The notes: generated from the letters alone by a model not told the origin. A stretch of DNA of 64,000 nucleotides from Burkholderia latens (GCF_902499045.1 NZ_CABVPL010000017.1:48434-112433), one strand, 5' to 3'. Positions 18,290 to 29,025 are shown, counted from the stretch's first letter. A program made the numbers and translations.

Positions 18290-18910
18290 ATGCCGATGAC
18301 GACCGACGATCCGGGCCGCCGCGCGCGCAAGCGCATCCAGATGCTCGCGCATCTCGCCGATACCGGCGCACGCCTGTTCGACGCACACGGCTACGACGCC
18401 GTCACGATGGAGCAGATCGCCGTGCATGCGGACGTCGCGAAGCGGACGCTGTACAACCACTTCGCGACGAAGGAAGCCGTGCTCGCGCACTGGCTGGAAA
18501 GTGAACTCGCGCGCGATCTCGCGCATCTGCAGCGCGACGTCGCGCGACGCAAGACGTTCGCATCGCGGCTTGCGTGCGTGCTCGACGCGTCGGCCGCGTG
18601 GTGCGAACAGCATCCCGTGTATCTGCTCGCGTACCTGCGGCACCGCTTCCTGAGCATCGGCGCGGCGCACGCGGAAGGCGCAAAGGAGAACGGCGCCGAC
18701 ATCGCGCTCGTGTGGCGGCAGCTGATCGCGGCGGGCCAGCAGGCGGGCGAACTGAATCCGGCGCTCGCCGCCGACCAGCTCGCCACGTGGTTCCATCATC
18801 TGTATCTCGCGGCGATGCTGCGCTGGCTGACGGTGCCCGGGTTGTCGCTGAAGCGGGAATTCCAGGCGGTGGCGAAGCTGTTCGTCGAAGGCGCGCAAGC
18901 GAAGGCGTGA
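18290..18910 (+). CDS. TetR-family transcriptional regulator
   Basis: The 206-residue protein has a typical TetR DNA-binding domain (LADTGARLFDAHGYDAVTMEQIAVHADVAKRTLYNHF, helix-turn-helix in the second half) and a helical ligand-binding region. An alternative ATG lies 6 bases downstream at 18296. The divergent glycosyltransferase gene is the probable target, with candidate operator repeats between them. The ligand is unknown. A run of six T after a GC-rich stretch near 18946-18952 could terminate its transcript. Confidence 0.9.
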   Translation: MPMTTDDPGRRARKRIQMLAHLADTGARLFDAHGYDAVTMEQIAVHADVAKRTLYNHFATKEAVLAHWLESELARDLAHLQRDVARRKTFASRLACVLDASAAWCEQHPVYLLAYLRHRFLSIGAAHAEGAKENGADIALVWRQLIAAGQQAGELNPALAADQLATWFHHLYLAAMLRWLTVPGLSLKREFQAVAKLFVEGAQAKA

Positions 18911-19103
18911 ACGCCGGCCGCCAAAAATGCCGCGCGCCGCGCAGGGTTTTTTACAACGAACTTGCGTGCGGGATGCGAAATTTCTCGCGCAGCAGTATGC
19001 TGATGTCGTACGGCCGCGCACGATGCATCGGGCACCCCCTTGGTCCGCACGTCGCCGCGCCGCCGTCGCGACCGCAATCATGCGTTGCAAGGAGGGCTTC
19101 GTG

Positions 19104-19457
19104 ATGGCTACCACGCATCAGCACTTCCACCTCGAACTGCGGCACGCCACCGCGCCGACTTACTTCATCAGCTACCTGTTTCCCGCCCTGCTGTTCGTCT
19201 ACGAACTGCTGCGCGTCGGTCAGTGGATCCGCGATCACGGGATGCAATTCGCCGCGTTCAAGCAGATGGGTTACGAGTATCTGCTGATGCTGTTGTTCGT
19301 CGGACTGCAGATCGTCGTCGAGGCAATCTTCCTGCTCGGCGCCGCGATGCGCCGCGACCATCGCGATTTCGAGCACCGCCTGCCGAACGTGGTGCTCGGC
19401 ATCGGCTGCTCGATCGCGCTGCTCGCGATCGATCTCGCGATCCAGCTGTCGTTCTGA
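19104..19457 (+). CDS. Small integral membrane protein of unknown function
   Basis: This 117-residue protein has three predicted membrane segments (SYLFPALLFVYELL, YEYLLMLLFVGLQIVVEAIFLLG, and VVLGIGCSIALLAIDLAIQL). The ATG at 19104 follows AAGGAGGG with ideal spacing, which decides the start. A His-rich N-terminus (ATTHQHFHLELRHA) is noticeable. I do not recognise a named family. It converges with the downstream hydrolase gene through a hairpin at 19458-19485. Confidence 0.75.
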   Translation: MATTHQHFHLELRHATAPTYFISYLFPALLFVYELLRVGQWIRDHGMQFAAFKQMGYEYLLMLLFVGLQIVVEAIFLLGAAMRRDHRDFEHRLPNVVLGIGCSIALLAIDLAIQLSF

Positions 19458-19485
19458 GCGACGGCGGGCTCGGCCCGCCAGTCGC
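19458..19485. terminator. Bidirectional hairpin between convergent genes
   Basis: GCGAC-GGCGGGC-TCG-GCCCGCC-A-GTCGC forms a 12-bp stem with a single bulged A, immediately after the membrane-protein stop and before the end of the opposing hydrolase gene. There is no T run, so it may be a stabilising or factor-assisted terminator. Confidence 0.5.
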
Positions 19486-19509
19486 GTCGGGCGCGAGCGT
19501 GCGCTCCGC

Positions 19510-20382
19510 TCACGCGGGCGCGTCGCGCAGCAACGTCGCGACCGCGGCGAGTACGTCGTCGGTCCGCTCGCGATGCGGCATGTGTCCGCATCCGTCGAGC
19601 AGCAGGTACGACGATGGCCCCGCGACGCGCGCGGCGATCCGCTTCGGATGCACGTCCGATCCGTATTCGTCCCGCGCACCGTGAATCGCGAGCGTCGCGC
19701 AGCGCACGCGCGGCAGCGTGTCGTCGAGGCTCCAGCCGCGAAACGCCGGCGACAGCCACGTGTCGACCCACGCGCGCAGCACCCATTCAGCCTTGTCGCC
19801 GTGATAGCGCGCGAGCCGGTCGAGCTGGCCGGGCGCGCCGAACTGCTGCGCTGCTTCGCGAATGCCGTCGCGCGTGCGGTCCTCGACGAATGCCTGCGCG
19901 GCGACCGTCACCAGCGCACGGCAGCGTTCAGGATGCGCGGCCGCGCAGCCGACCGCCATGCCGCCGCCGACGCTGTGCCCGAACGCGACGAACGACTCGA
20001 TGCCGCACTGGTCGAGCAGCGCGCGGAATCCGTGATCGGCCTCGTCGCGCACGAACGTCGTCGCGAGCTTGCCCGGATGGCGATCGGAGCGGCCGAAGCC
20101 GAGCCGGTCGTACGCGATCACGTCGCGCTGCGCCGCATGTGCGAGCTGCGCGGGGAAGTCGCGCCATAGCTCGACGCAGCCGAGCGAATCGTGCAGCAGC
20201 ACGATGGGTGCGGCCTGCACAGGTGCGACCTGCATGGGTGCGGCCGGCATAGGCGCGGCCTGCATAGGTGCGGCCCGCTCGGACACTGCCGCTTCCGCCG
20301 CACGCGGCACACGCCAGCGCTTCGCGAAGAGACGCCCTTGCGGCGTCTCGACCCAGGTGTCCTCGGTCACGATGTCGGTCAT
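19510..20382 (-). CDS. Alpha/beta-fold hydrolase with inserted Ala-Pro-Met repeat
   Basis: The 290-residue protein has the oxyanion region (IVLLHDSLGCVELWRDFP), nucleophile elbow GHSVGGG, and a late GHMPH region for the catalytic histidine, with GARDEYG supplying a likely acid. It probably hydrolyses an ester or lactone. Between residues about 35 and 60 there is a low-complexity insert of repeated AAPMQ-like units encoded by five 15-bp DNA repeats, placed before the first conserved strand where it should not disrupt the core. It lies 112 bp downstream of a LysR gene on the same strand and may be co-transcribed with it. The substrate is unknown. Confidence 0.83.
   Translation of the reverse strand: MTDIVTEDTWVETPQGRLFAKRWRVPRAAEAAVSERAAPMQAAPMPAAPMQVAPVQAAPIVLLHDSLGCVELWRDFPAQLAHAAQRDVIAYDRLGFGRSDRHPGKLATTFVRDEADHGFRALLDQCGIESFVAFGHSVGGGMAVGCAAAHPERCRALVTVAAQAFVEDRTRDGIREAAQQFGAPGQLDRLARYHGDKAEWVLRAWVDTWLSPAFRGWSLDDTLPRVRCATLAIHGARDEYGSDVHPKRIAARVAGPSSYLLLDGCGHMPHRERTDDVLAAVATLLRDAPA
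20206..20280 (-). repeat. Five 15-bp tandem repeats inside the hydrolase gene
   Basis: Five imperfect 15-base units (pattern RGGYGCGRCCKGCAY on the + strand) lie end to end and encode the AAPMQ-type pentapeptides. The length is a multiple of three, so unit gain or loss keeps the frame. Confidence 0.7.
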
Positions 20383-20494
20383 GTGTATGTCGTCGTCTGC
20401 ATGAAGGCGGCCGCGCGCGCGTACCGCATCGAATTTCCGCGATGGCGGCCCGGCGGCGCGCGCCGCGTCAAGCAAGCCCTCAACGTCCGCGCGT

Positions 20495-21412
20495 TCATTG
20501 CGGCTGCGGCGGCAGATACTCCATCTGCGCTTCGTCGTAGAGCCGGTAGATCAGCGCCTGCATCGCGCGGATGTCCTCCGATTCGTCGAGCATCCGCATG
20601 CTCATGATGATTGGCGACACGAGGTTCGGATCGTCGAGCGGCTTGTAGCTGATGTCGTCGCGCTTCAGCCCGTACACGCTGTGCGGCACGACCGACACGC
20701 CCTCGCCCATCGCGACGAGTCCGAGCGCGATCTGCAGTTCGCGCGTCTCGTAGATGCGCCGCGGCTGCAGCGCGCGATCGTGGAACGCCGCGAGCACCTG
20801 ATCCGCATAGCTCGGCCGCGGCGCCTTCGGAAAGATGATCAGCGTGTCGTTGACGAGATCGTGCAGCGACAGCACCGGCTTCGCGCCGTCGAGCGGATGA
20901 CCGACCGGCAGCGCGACGATCATCCGTTCCTCGCGCAGCACGACGCGCCGCACGCTCGGATCCTCGTGACGAATACGCCCGAACCCGACGTCGATGCGCC
21001 CTTCCTTCAGCGCCTTGATCTGGTCCATCGTCGACATCTCGTGCAGGCTCAGCTCGACCGCCGGATACTCGCTGCGAAAGCGCCGGATGATCTTCGGCAG
21101 CATCCCGTACAGCGTCGAGCCGACGAAACCGACCGACATGCTGCGCTCGATCTTGCCGACCCGCTTCGTCATCGATTCGAGCTCGGCCGTCTGCGCGAGC
21201 AGCTGCACCGCATGCGAATAGAAAAACCGCCCCGCGTCGGTCAGCTTCAGCGGCCGCGCGTTGCGCTCGAACAGCGGCACGCCGAGCGCCTCCTCGAGCT
21301 GCTGGATCTGCCGGCTGAGCGGCGGCTGCGCGATGTGCAGACGCTCGGCCGCGCGCGTGAAGTTCCGCTCCTCGGCAACCGCGACGAAGTAGCGGAGATG
21401 TCTCAACTCCAT
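20495..21412 (-). CDS. LysR-family regulator (CatR/BenM-like)
   Basis: The 305-residue protein has the LysR helix-turn-helix (MELRHLRYFVAVAEERNFTRAAERLHIAQPPLSRQI in pieces) followed by the effector domain with VGFVGSTLYGMLPKIIRRFR and DVGFGRIRHEDPSVRR. The start MELRHLRYFVAVAEE and the effector-domain pattern resemble CatR/BenM/CbnR-type activators of aromatic catabolism. No aromatic operon adjoins it, so the true target is unknown; the downstream hydrolase is one possibility. GGGAGGA precedes the ATG at 21412. Confidence 0.9.
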   Translation of the reverse strand: MELRHLRYFVAVAEERNFTRAAERLHIAQPPLSRQIQQLEEALGVPLFERNARPLKLTDAGRFFYSHAVQLLAQTAELESMTKRVGKIERSMSVGFVGSTLYGMLPKIIRRFRSEYPAVELSLHEMSTMDQIKALKEGRIDVGFGRIRHEDPSVRRVVLREERMIVALPVGHPLDGAKPVLSLHDLVNDTLIIFPKAPRPSYADQVLAAFHDRALQPRRIYETRELQIALGLVAMGEGVSVVPHSVYGLKRDDISYKPLDDPNLVSPIIMSMRMLDESEDIRAMQALIYRLYDEAQMEYLPPQPQ

Positions 21413-21613
21413 GTTCGAATCCTCCCGGGCACGCAATGGACGCTCGTTCGGCCCCGCGCGGACAGCGCCCGCACCGGTCGCCGTCGCCGGCTGTCCGTGC
21501 CCGGCTTCGTCGATCGCCTGCTTCCCGATCCCGTCACGATACCTCAGCCGGCGCCGATCCCGCCGCGACGCGCAGCGCGGTCGCGGCGACGTCCCGCGCG
21601 CCGCGCAAAGCAA

Positions 21614-21639
21614 AACGGGAAGCCGCGAGGCTTCCCGTT
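21614..21639 (-). terminator. Intrinsic terminator of the DUF3717 gene
   Basis: AACGGGAAGCC-GCGA-GGCTTCCCGTT is a perfect 11-bp stem with a GNRA tetraloop; on the minus strand it runs into a T-rich tail (TTTTGCTTTG). It lies 42 bp past the DUF3717 stop. Confidence 0.85.
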
Positions 21640-21680
21640 CGTTCGCCGGCCCCGCACCGCGGCATCGTGCCGGCCGCGCG

Positions 21681-21926
21681 TCACGCCTCGGTCGCGTACA
21701 GCGCGTCGCGCTGCGCGTCGCTCAGCGAATCGAGCGGCACGTCCGGCAGCCGATAGCAGATCATCGCGCCGTACAGTTCGGCCAGGCAGTTGCTGCCGGC
21801 GTCGAGCGCGTAGCCGTCCTCGCCGTCCGGCGCCGGCGGATACACTTCGCGCCACGCATTGATCGCGGCTTCGATTCGCACGATGGAAACGGGTCCGGCC
21901 TTCCGCTCGGCGGGTGATGCGCTCAT
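21681..21926 (-). CDS. DUF3717-family small protein
   Basis: The 81-residue protein contains the motif VSIVRIEAAINAWREVYP, which I recognise as the start of the DUF3717 domain found in Burkholderia and relatives, followed by an acidic region with LDAGSNCLAELYGAMICYR. It is cytoplasmic by composition and has no signal peptide. Function is unknown. The gene is monocistronic and is followed by a strong intrinsic terminator. Confidence 0.8.
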   Translation of the reverse strand: MSASPAERKAGPVSIVRIEAAINAWREVYPPAPDGEDGYALDAGSNCLAELYGAMICYRLPDVPLDSLSDAQRDALYATEA

Positions 21927-22225
21927 GGATTCCTCTGGGTTGCGCGCTCCGCCGGCCGTACACGCGCCGCCGGAGCGATGAAAACGCCGGGCGCCGCCGG
22001 CCGCCGCACGACGCGCGCGCCGGATGCCCGATCCACGCCGCGCTCGTCGCGCCGGCCGGGCTGCGGCCCGGTAGGGTCGGGAAATATAACCGGCTTTGAC
22101 CCCGTGCAGCGAAAAGCCGACAAAAAAAACGGGTTGCGCGATCTTCGCGGACACGGCGCGGCGCTGGCCATCGGCGCGTGACGCCCGACACGGCGCACTA
22201 CGCGGCAACGTCCGCCGGAAAACAA

Positions 22226-22249
22226 ACGGGAAGCCCGTGGGCTTCCCGT
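22226..22249 (-). terminator. Intrinsic terminator of lysP
   Basis: ACGGGAAGCCC-GT-GGGCTTCCCGT is a perfect inverted repeat that on the minus strand leads into TTTGTTTTCC, 48 bp past the lysP stop. Stem sequence is nearly the same as that of the terminator at 21614-21639. Confidence 0.85.
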
Positions 22250-22296
22250 CTTCAGTGCGTATCACGGCCCGTCGCGCGGCGCTCGCCGCGCCGGCA

Positions 22297-23832
22297 TCAG
22301 CTTGCGGTTTCGCGGTTCGCGACGCGCTGCGCGTGCGCGCCGCGGTTCGCGGCGACCCACGGCGCGATTTCCATGTCCTCGTAGCGCACGAAACGGCTCC
22401 TGTTCAGCAGCCGGTAGCCGAGCCACACGACGACGAACAGCGGAATGCCGACGTACGTCGCGGCCACGCCGGCCCAATCGATCCGGTTCGCGAGGAACGC
22501 CTGATAGTCCTGGCCCAGCGCGATCACGAGACACAGTACGAACGCGAACAGCGGGCCGAACGGGAACCACTTCGACTGATACGGCAACTGGTCGAGCGCG
22601 TAACCCTGCTTCACGTAGCCCTTGCGGAACCGGTAGTGGCTGATCGCGATGCCGAGCCATGCGATGAAGCCCGTCATCCCCGACGTGTTCAGCAGCCACA
22701 GGTACACCGTCTTGTCGCCGTACAGCGACGTGAAGAAGCACAGCGCGCCGACGGCGGTCGTCGCATACAGCGCGTTGCGCGGCACGCCGCCCGGCGACAG
22801 CTTCGCGAACAGCTTCGGCGCGCGGCCTTCGGTCGCGAGGTTGTAGAGCATCCGCGTCGACGCGTACATGCCCGAGTTGCCGGCCGACAGCACGGCCGTC
22901 AGGATCACCGCGTTCATCACGCCGGCCGCGAACGCGAGACCCGCATGGCGGAACACGAGCGTGAACGGGCTCACGCCAATGTCGGTCACGTCGCTCTTCA
23001 GCAGGTTCGGGTCGGTGTACGGAATCAGCACGCCGATCACGAAGATCGCGAGCACGTAGAACAGCAGGATCCGCCAGAACACCTGACGCACCGCGCGCGG
23101 GATCGTCGTACGCGGGTTCTCCGATTCGCCGGCCGCGACGCCGATCAGCTCGGTGCCCTGGAACGAGAAGCCCGCGATCATCGCGACGCCCATCAGCGCC
23201 GGCAGGCCGCCGGCGAACGGCGCGTCGCCGACCGTCAGGTTGCCCCAGCCGTTGCCCGGCGCGCCCTTCAGAATACCGAAGATCATCAGCAGGCCCACGC
23301 CGATGAACGCGATCACGGTGACGACCTTGATCAGCGCGAACCAGTATTCGGCTTCGCCGAACCCGCGCACGGTCAATGCGTTGAGCAGGAACATCACCGC
23401 GAGGAACGCGGCGCTCCACCACACGCCCGGCACGTGCGGAAACCAGTAGTGCATCACGAGCTGCGCGGCGACGAGTTCGACCGCGATCGTCACGGCCCAG
23501 TTGTACCAGTAGTTCCAGCCGAGCGCGAAGCCGAAGCCTTCGTCGACGTATTTCGCGCCGTAGGTCGCGAACGAGCCCGACACCGGCATGAACGCGGCCA
23601 TTTCCCCGAGGCTCGTCATCAGGAAATAGACCATCAGGCCGATCAGCATGTACGCGACCATCGCACCGCCTGGGCCGGCCTGCGAGATCGACGCGCCGGA
23701 CGCGACGAACAGGCCCGTGCCGATCGAGCCGCCGATGGCGATCATCGTCAGGTGGCGCGCCTTCAGCGCGCGATGAAGCTTGGGTGGGTTCGCGGACGAA
23801 CCGGGTTGGTCGGATTTCGGAAGTGCGGACAT
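22297..23832 (-). CDS. lysP: Lysine-specific permease, APC superfamily
   Basis: The 511-residue protein has about twelve membrane helices and near-identical blocks to E. coli LysP: LTMIAIGGSIGTGLFVASGA, GFGFALGWNYWYNWAVTIAVE, GFSFQGTELIGVAAGESENP, SAGNSGMYASTRMLYNLATEG in pieces, and LWLLNTSGMTGFIAWLGIAISHYRFRKGY. LysP imports lysine by proton symport at the inner membrane. In enterobacteria it also restrains CadC; no cadC or cad genes are visible here. The start at 23832 lacks a clear ribosome site; an upstream ATG at 23862 is possible. An intrinsic terminator follows the gene. Confidence 0.93.
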   Translation of the reverse strand: MSALPKSDQPGSSANPPKLHRALKARHLTMIAIGGSIGTGLFVASGASISQAGPGGAMVAYMLIGLMVYFLMTSLGEMAAFMPVSGSFATYGAKYVDEGFGFALGWNYWYNWAVTIAVELVAAQLVMHYWFPHVPGVWWSAAFLAVMFLLNALTVRGFGEAEYWFALIKVVTVIAFIGVGLLMIFGILKGAPGNGWGNLTVGDAPFAGGLPALMGVAMIAGFSFQGTELIGVAAGESENPRTTIPRAVRQVFWRILLFYVLAIFVIGVLIPYTDPNLLKSDVTDIGVSPFTLVFRHAGLAFAAGVMNAVILTAVLSAGNSGMYASTRMLYNLATEGRAPKLFAKLSPGGVPRNALYATTAVGALCFFTSLYGDKTVYLWLLNTSGMTGFIAWLGIAISHYRFRKGYVKQGYALDQLPYQSKWFPFGPLFAFVLCLVIALGQDYQAFLANRIDWAGVAATYVGIPLFVVVWLGYRLLNRSRFVRYEDMEIAPWVAANRGAHAQRVANRETAS

Positions 23833-24396
23833 AAACGAGACGAACGTTGAGCGGGCCGGCATCCGGGGCCGGCGCATGCGAGGAGCGGGGCGCGGCGCGC
23901 CGCCTGCGATGCATTCGATGCGGCCCCGATACGCGTTGCGCGCGGGCGCCTGCGGCGAAGCGCGGATTCTACCTGATTCGTCATGGGGACAGCGCGGGTC
24001 CGGACGGCCCGGCCCTCGCACGCAGACACCGCAGAATCAACGAGTTGGATGCGTTATCCGCGACGCCAGCGGGCCGCTGCCACGCGCCGCGACAAAAGCC
24101 CGCCTGCATCGGCGCGGCGGGCCGCGATGCCGAGCGCATATTCGGAATGAATCGACATGAACGCCGGCCGTGGCGGTTTTAAAACGACAATTCAGCCGGC
24201 TCAGCGGGCAATAATCAGACGAATTTCCCGGCACCTGCATTTGCTTCAAATCAATCGTCCATGCGGATCACGTTAAACGATGCGTACCCATTTCGAATCG
24301 CCATTCGCACATGCATGTTTTGCATCGCGCGGCGAAATATACGAATTCGCGAGATAATGCGGATTAATTTGAAATATTCAGCGCGCGGAATCGTCG
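23833..24396. other. Divergent intergenic region, AT-rich on the right
   Basis: These 564 bp separate lysP from the diguanylate cyclase gene. No gene is seen. The 24170-24390 part is clearly AT-richer than the genome average, as expected of a promoter region for the cyclase, with words such as GATAAT (24353-24358), but I cannot assign -35 and -10 boxes at correct spacing. Confidence 0.5.
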
Positions 24397-25968
24397 ATGA
24401 CGCAAAATATCCGCCGCCGCCCCGTGCCGAGGATGAAGTCATACCCGCTGCTCGCTGCGCTGCGCCGCCACACCGCGTTGGCCGTGGCGCGCATTCTGTC
24501 GCCCCGCGGCGTGCTGGCCGCCGGCATCGTGCTGCTGGTGTTCAGCTGGGGACTCTCCACGTCGCTGTTGATCGAGGCGCGCCACGACGCGTATGACCAC
24601 GCGGTCGAAAATGCGCGCAACCTGATGCTGCTGATCGAGCGCGATATTTCCCGCAATATCGAACTGTATGATCTGTCGCTACAAAACGTCGTCGACGGTC
24701 TCGCGGATCCGGAATTGGCGACGCTGCCGCCGCACCAGCGCCACCGGCTGCTGTTCGATCGCGCCGCCACAGGCGCATTTCTCGGCGCCATTTTCGTGAT
24801 GGACGCGCACGGCAATATCGTGATCGATTCGGCGGAGTCGCCGGCGCGGCAAGGCAATTTCGCCGACCGCGAATATTTCGCCGCGCACCGCGACGGGCTC
24901 GCAAAAGGCCTCTACATCAGCCGGCCCTACGCGTCACGGCTGCGCGGCGGCGCACTGACGATCGCACTCAGCCGGCGCATCACGCTCGCGGACGGCACGT
25001 TCGGCGGAATCGTCGTCGGCACGCTCAGCATCGACTACTTCCGCGCGCTGCTCGACGGGCTCGCCGTCGGCCGGCACGGCAGCGCGGCGATCGTCGAGGA
25101 CAACGGCGCGCTGGTGTCGCGGCTGCCGTACGATCCGCGCACGGTTGGCGTCGACCTGCACAACTCGCCGCTGTTCATCGACGCGCAGCGCAGCAGGGAA
25201 GGCGCGCTCGCGGGCGTCGGCGCGATCGACGGCGTGCGACGCATCTATGTTTACAAGCATCTCGCGCATCTGCCGCTGATCGTCGACGTCGCGCCCGCCG
25301 AGGTCGACATCTATGCATCGTGGCGCCATCGCGCGATCTGGACCGCCGTGCTGATGGGGCTGTTTACCGCGTTCATCGCGTGGGGCTCGCTCGCGCTGTC
25401 GCGCGAACTCGAGCGCCGGCAGATCGCCGAATCGAAGCTGTACCGGCTCGCGCGCACCGACTCGCTGACCGGCCTCGACAACCGCGGCACGTTCGACGCG
25501 GTGCTCGCGAAGGAGGCACAGCACGCGTCGCGCAGCGGCCGCCCGCTGTCCGTGCTGTTCGTCGACGTCGATCATTTCAAGGCGTTCAACGACTATTACG
25601 GCCATCTCGCCGGCGACGACGTGCTGCGCCGTGTCGCGCAAGCCGCGTCGCGCTGCCTGCGCCGCGACAGCGACCACGTCGCGCGCTACGGCGGCGAGGA
25701 ATTCGTCGTCACGCTGCCCGACACCGATGCGCAGGGCGCGGCGACCGTCGCCGAAGCGATCCGGCGCGCGATCGCGGGCCTCGACATCGCGCACGACCGC
25801 AGCCCGTACGGGCACGTGACCGCGAGCATCGGCATCGCGACTGCCGCCGACGGCCGCGCGAACGCCGCGACGCTGCTGCGCCAGGCCGACGACGCGCTGT
25901 ACCGCGCGAAGTCCGGCGGCCGCAACCGCGTGGCGGACGCCGAGGAGGCGAGTGCGGCCGACGCGTGA
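24397..25968 (+). CDS. Membrane-bound diguanylate cyclase with Cache-type sensor
   Basis: The 523-residue protein has a membrane helix (residues about 38-60), a periplasmic sensor of about 250 residues with Cache-like features (FVMDAHGNIVIDS, FADREYFAAHRDG, GLYISRPYASRLRGGALTIALSRRI in pieces), a second membrane helix near residue 318, and a GGDEF domain. The active-site motif is GGEEF (about residues 432-436), an accepted functional variant. An RxxD inhibitory site (RDSD) lies five residues before it. It should make cyclic di-GMP in response to a small external ligand, and that second messenger commonly controls exopolysaccharide and motility. No EAL domain is present. Confidence 0.92.
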   Translation: MTQNIRRRPVPRMKSYPLLAALRRHTALAVARILSPRGVLAAGIVLLVFSWGLSTSLLIEARHDAYDHAVENARNLMLLIERDISRNIELYDLSLQNVVDGLADPELATLPPHQRHRLLFDRAATGAFLGAIFVMDAHGNIVIDSAESPARQGNFADREYFAAHRDGLAKGLYISRPYASRLRGGALTIALSRRITLADGTFGGIVVGTLSIDYFRALLDGLAVGRHGSAAIVEDNGALVSRLPYDPRTVGVDLHNSPLFIDAQRSREGALAGVGAIDGVRRIYVYKHLAHLPLIVDVAPAEVDIYASWRHRAIWTAVLMGLFTAFIAWGSLALSRELERRQIAESKLYRLARTDSLTGLDNRGTFDAVLAKEAQHASRSGRPLSVLFVDVDHFKAFNDYYGHLAGDDVLRRVAQAASRCLRRDSDHVARYGGEEFVVTLPDTDAQGAATVAEAIRRAIAGLDIAHDRSPYGHVTASIGIATAADGRANAATLLRQADDALYRAKSGGRNRVADAEEASAADA

Positions 25969-26273
25969 TGCGCGGTGATGCTGCGTAACACCGGGTGATG
26001 GCGTGCGACGCCGGGGTGCTGGGTGCTGGGTGCTGGACACCGGACACCGGACGCCGGACGCCGGACGCCGGACGCCGGACGCCGGACGCCGGGCAATACA
26101 GTGTGATGCCGCGTGACGCCAACCGACGCGATGCGATGCCGCCGCGTGACGGCTCCGCCGCGCCGCCGTGGACAGCCCGCGCGCGTTCGGCTAGCGTTAC
26201 GTCAGCTGCGCGTGCGGCGCGGCGCCGGCCCGCGCAGCCCGCCCGCGCGTGTTCCGGCCACCCTCGCTCCGTC
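25969..26273. other. Intergenic region with heptamer repeats
   Basis: This 305-bp gap between the cyclase and FUSC genes holds the 7-bp tandem repeat at 26014-26090. An open frame passes through the repeat in frame with the FUSC gene, but its composition is poor and the downstream ATG at 26274 is preferred. Confidence 0.5.
26014..26090 (+). repeat. Heptanucleotide tandem repeat (11 units)
   Basis: Three units of GGGTGCT are followed by two of GGACACC and six of GGACGCC, all in the same 7-base register. The identical runs suggest recent expansion by slipped-strand mispairing. Confidence 0.85.
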
Positions 26274-27344
26274 ATGACCGCCCAGCTTCCTGCCCGACTG
26301 CCGCCTTTCCTGCGCCACGCGCTTCGCCCGCTCCTCGACCCGTACCGCCGCTACCGGCACGCGAAACTGATTCACGCGGCGCGCGTCGCGCTTGCGATCC
26401 TCGTGTCGATCGCGTTGTCGACGGGGCTGAACGTCCCGCATGGCGAGTGGTCGACGATCACCGTGCTGATCGTCGTCGGCGGGCTGCAGCACCACGGCAA
26501 CATCCGCAAGAAGGCGGCCGAACGTGCGCTCGGCACGTCGATCGGCGCGCTCGCGGGGCTCGGGCTGATCGTGCTGTACTCCGTTCTGCACGCGCCGCTC
26601 GTGATCTACCTGCTGATGGCGATCGGCTGCGGCGTCTGCGCGTATCACGCGATCGGCAAGGCCGGCTATATCGCGCTGTTGTCGGCGATCACGATGGTGA
26701 TCGTCGCCGGGCACGGCGACAACGAGATCGTCGACGGCCTGTGGCGCGCGGTGAACGTGCTGGCCGGCATCGTGATCGCACTGGCGTTCTCGTTCGCGCT
26801 GCCGCTCTATGCGACCTATTCGTGGCGCTACAAGCTCGCCGACGCGCTGCGCGCGTGCGCGGCCGTGCACGCGCGGCTCGCCGGCGACCGCCCCGTGAGC
26901 GACGACGCGCACCTGAAGGAAATGGCCGCGCTGAGCGCGCTGCTGGTGCAGCTGCGCTCGCTGATGCCGTCGGTGTCGAAGGAATGCGACATCCCGGTCG
27001 CGCACCTCGAAGCGATCCAGCGCAGCCTGCGTCTGTGCATCGGCTATCTGGAAATCCTGTCGAGCGCGGTGCCGGCCCGCGACGACCTCGCCGCCCGCGA
27101 ATACATGCGCACCGCGATGAAGGCCGTGAACCGGCGCATCCGCGACACGCTGGTCGGCGCGAGCCGCGCGCTCAAGTTCGGCACGCCGAGCCGGCTCGCG
27201 CCGCGCCGCCGGCCCGCTGACGCGCCGCACGGCGTGCCGCCGCTGCAACTGTCCGGCTACGTGTCGATCACGGCGAAGCTGGCCGGTGAAGTGGATCAGT
27301 TGCGCGAGAAGCTGCTGGAAACCGCACGGGCGTGGAATATCTGA
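26274..27344 (+). CDS. FUSC-family inner-membrane protein
   Basis: The 356-residue protein has an N-terminal block of about six membrane helices (VALAILVSIALSTGLNVPHG, WSTITVLIVVGGL, IGALAGLGLIVLYSVL, VIYLLMAIGCGVCAYH, YIALLSAITMVIVAG, VLAGIVIALAFSFALPLY) and a cytoplasmic helical C-terminal region. RKKAAERALGTSIGA between helices is the conserved signature of the FUSC/aromatic-acid-exporter superfamily. It is about half the length of two-module exporters such as YccC or AaeB, so it probably acts as an oligomer or has a partner. The substrate is unknown. The heptamer repeat lies 180 bp upstream of its start and might affect expression. Confidence 0.83.
   Translation: MTAQLPARLPPFLRHALRPLLDPYRRYRHAKLIHAARVALAILVSIALSTGLNVPHGEWSTITVLIVVGGLQHHGNIRKKAAERALGTSIGALAGLGLIVLYSVLHAPLVIYLLMAIGCGVCAYHAIGKAGYIALLSAITMVIVAGHGDNEIVDGLWRAVNVLAGIVIALAFSFALPLYATYSWRYKLADALRACAAVHARLAGDRPVSDDAHLKEMAALSALLVQLRSLMPSVSKECDIPVAHLEAIQRSLRLCIGYLEILSSAVPARDDLAAREYMRTAMKAVNRRIRDTLVGASRALKFGTPSRLAPRRRPADAPHGVPPLQLSGYVSITAKLAGEVDQLREKLLETARAWNI

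Positions 27345-29025
<1,681 letters not shown>

Noticed and set aside
21408-21425. tRNA T-arm-like GTTCGAATCC
   Set aside because: No cloverleaf can be built around it; on the minus strand it is the ribosome-site region of the LysR gene.
24225-24245. Sigma-54 promoter-like GGCAC...TTTGC upstream of the diguanylate cyclase
   Set aside because: Spacing between the GG and GC elements is one base too long and the flanking consensus is poor.
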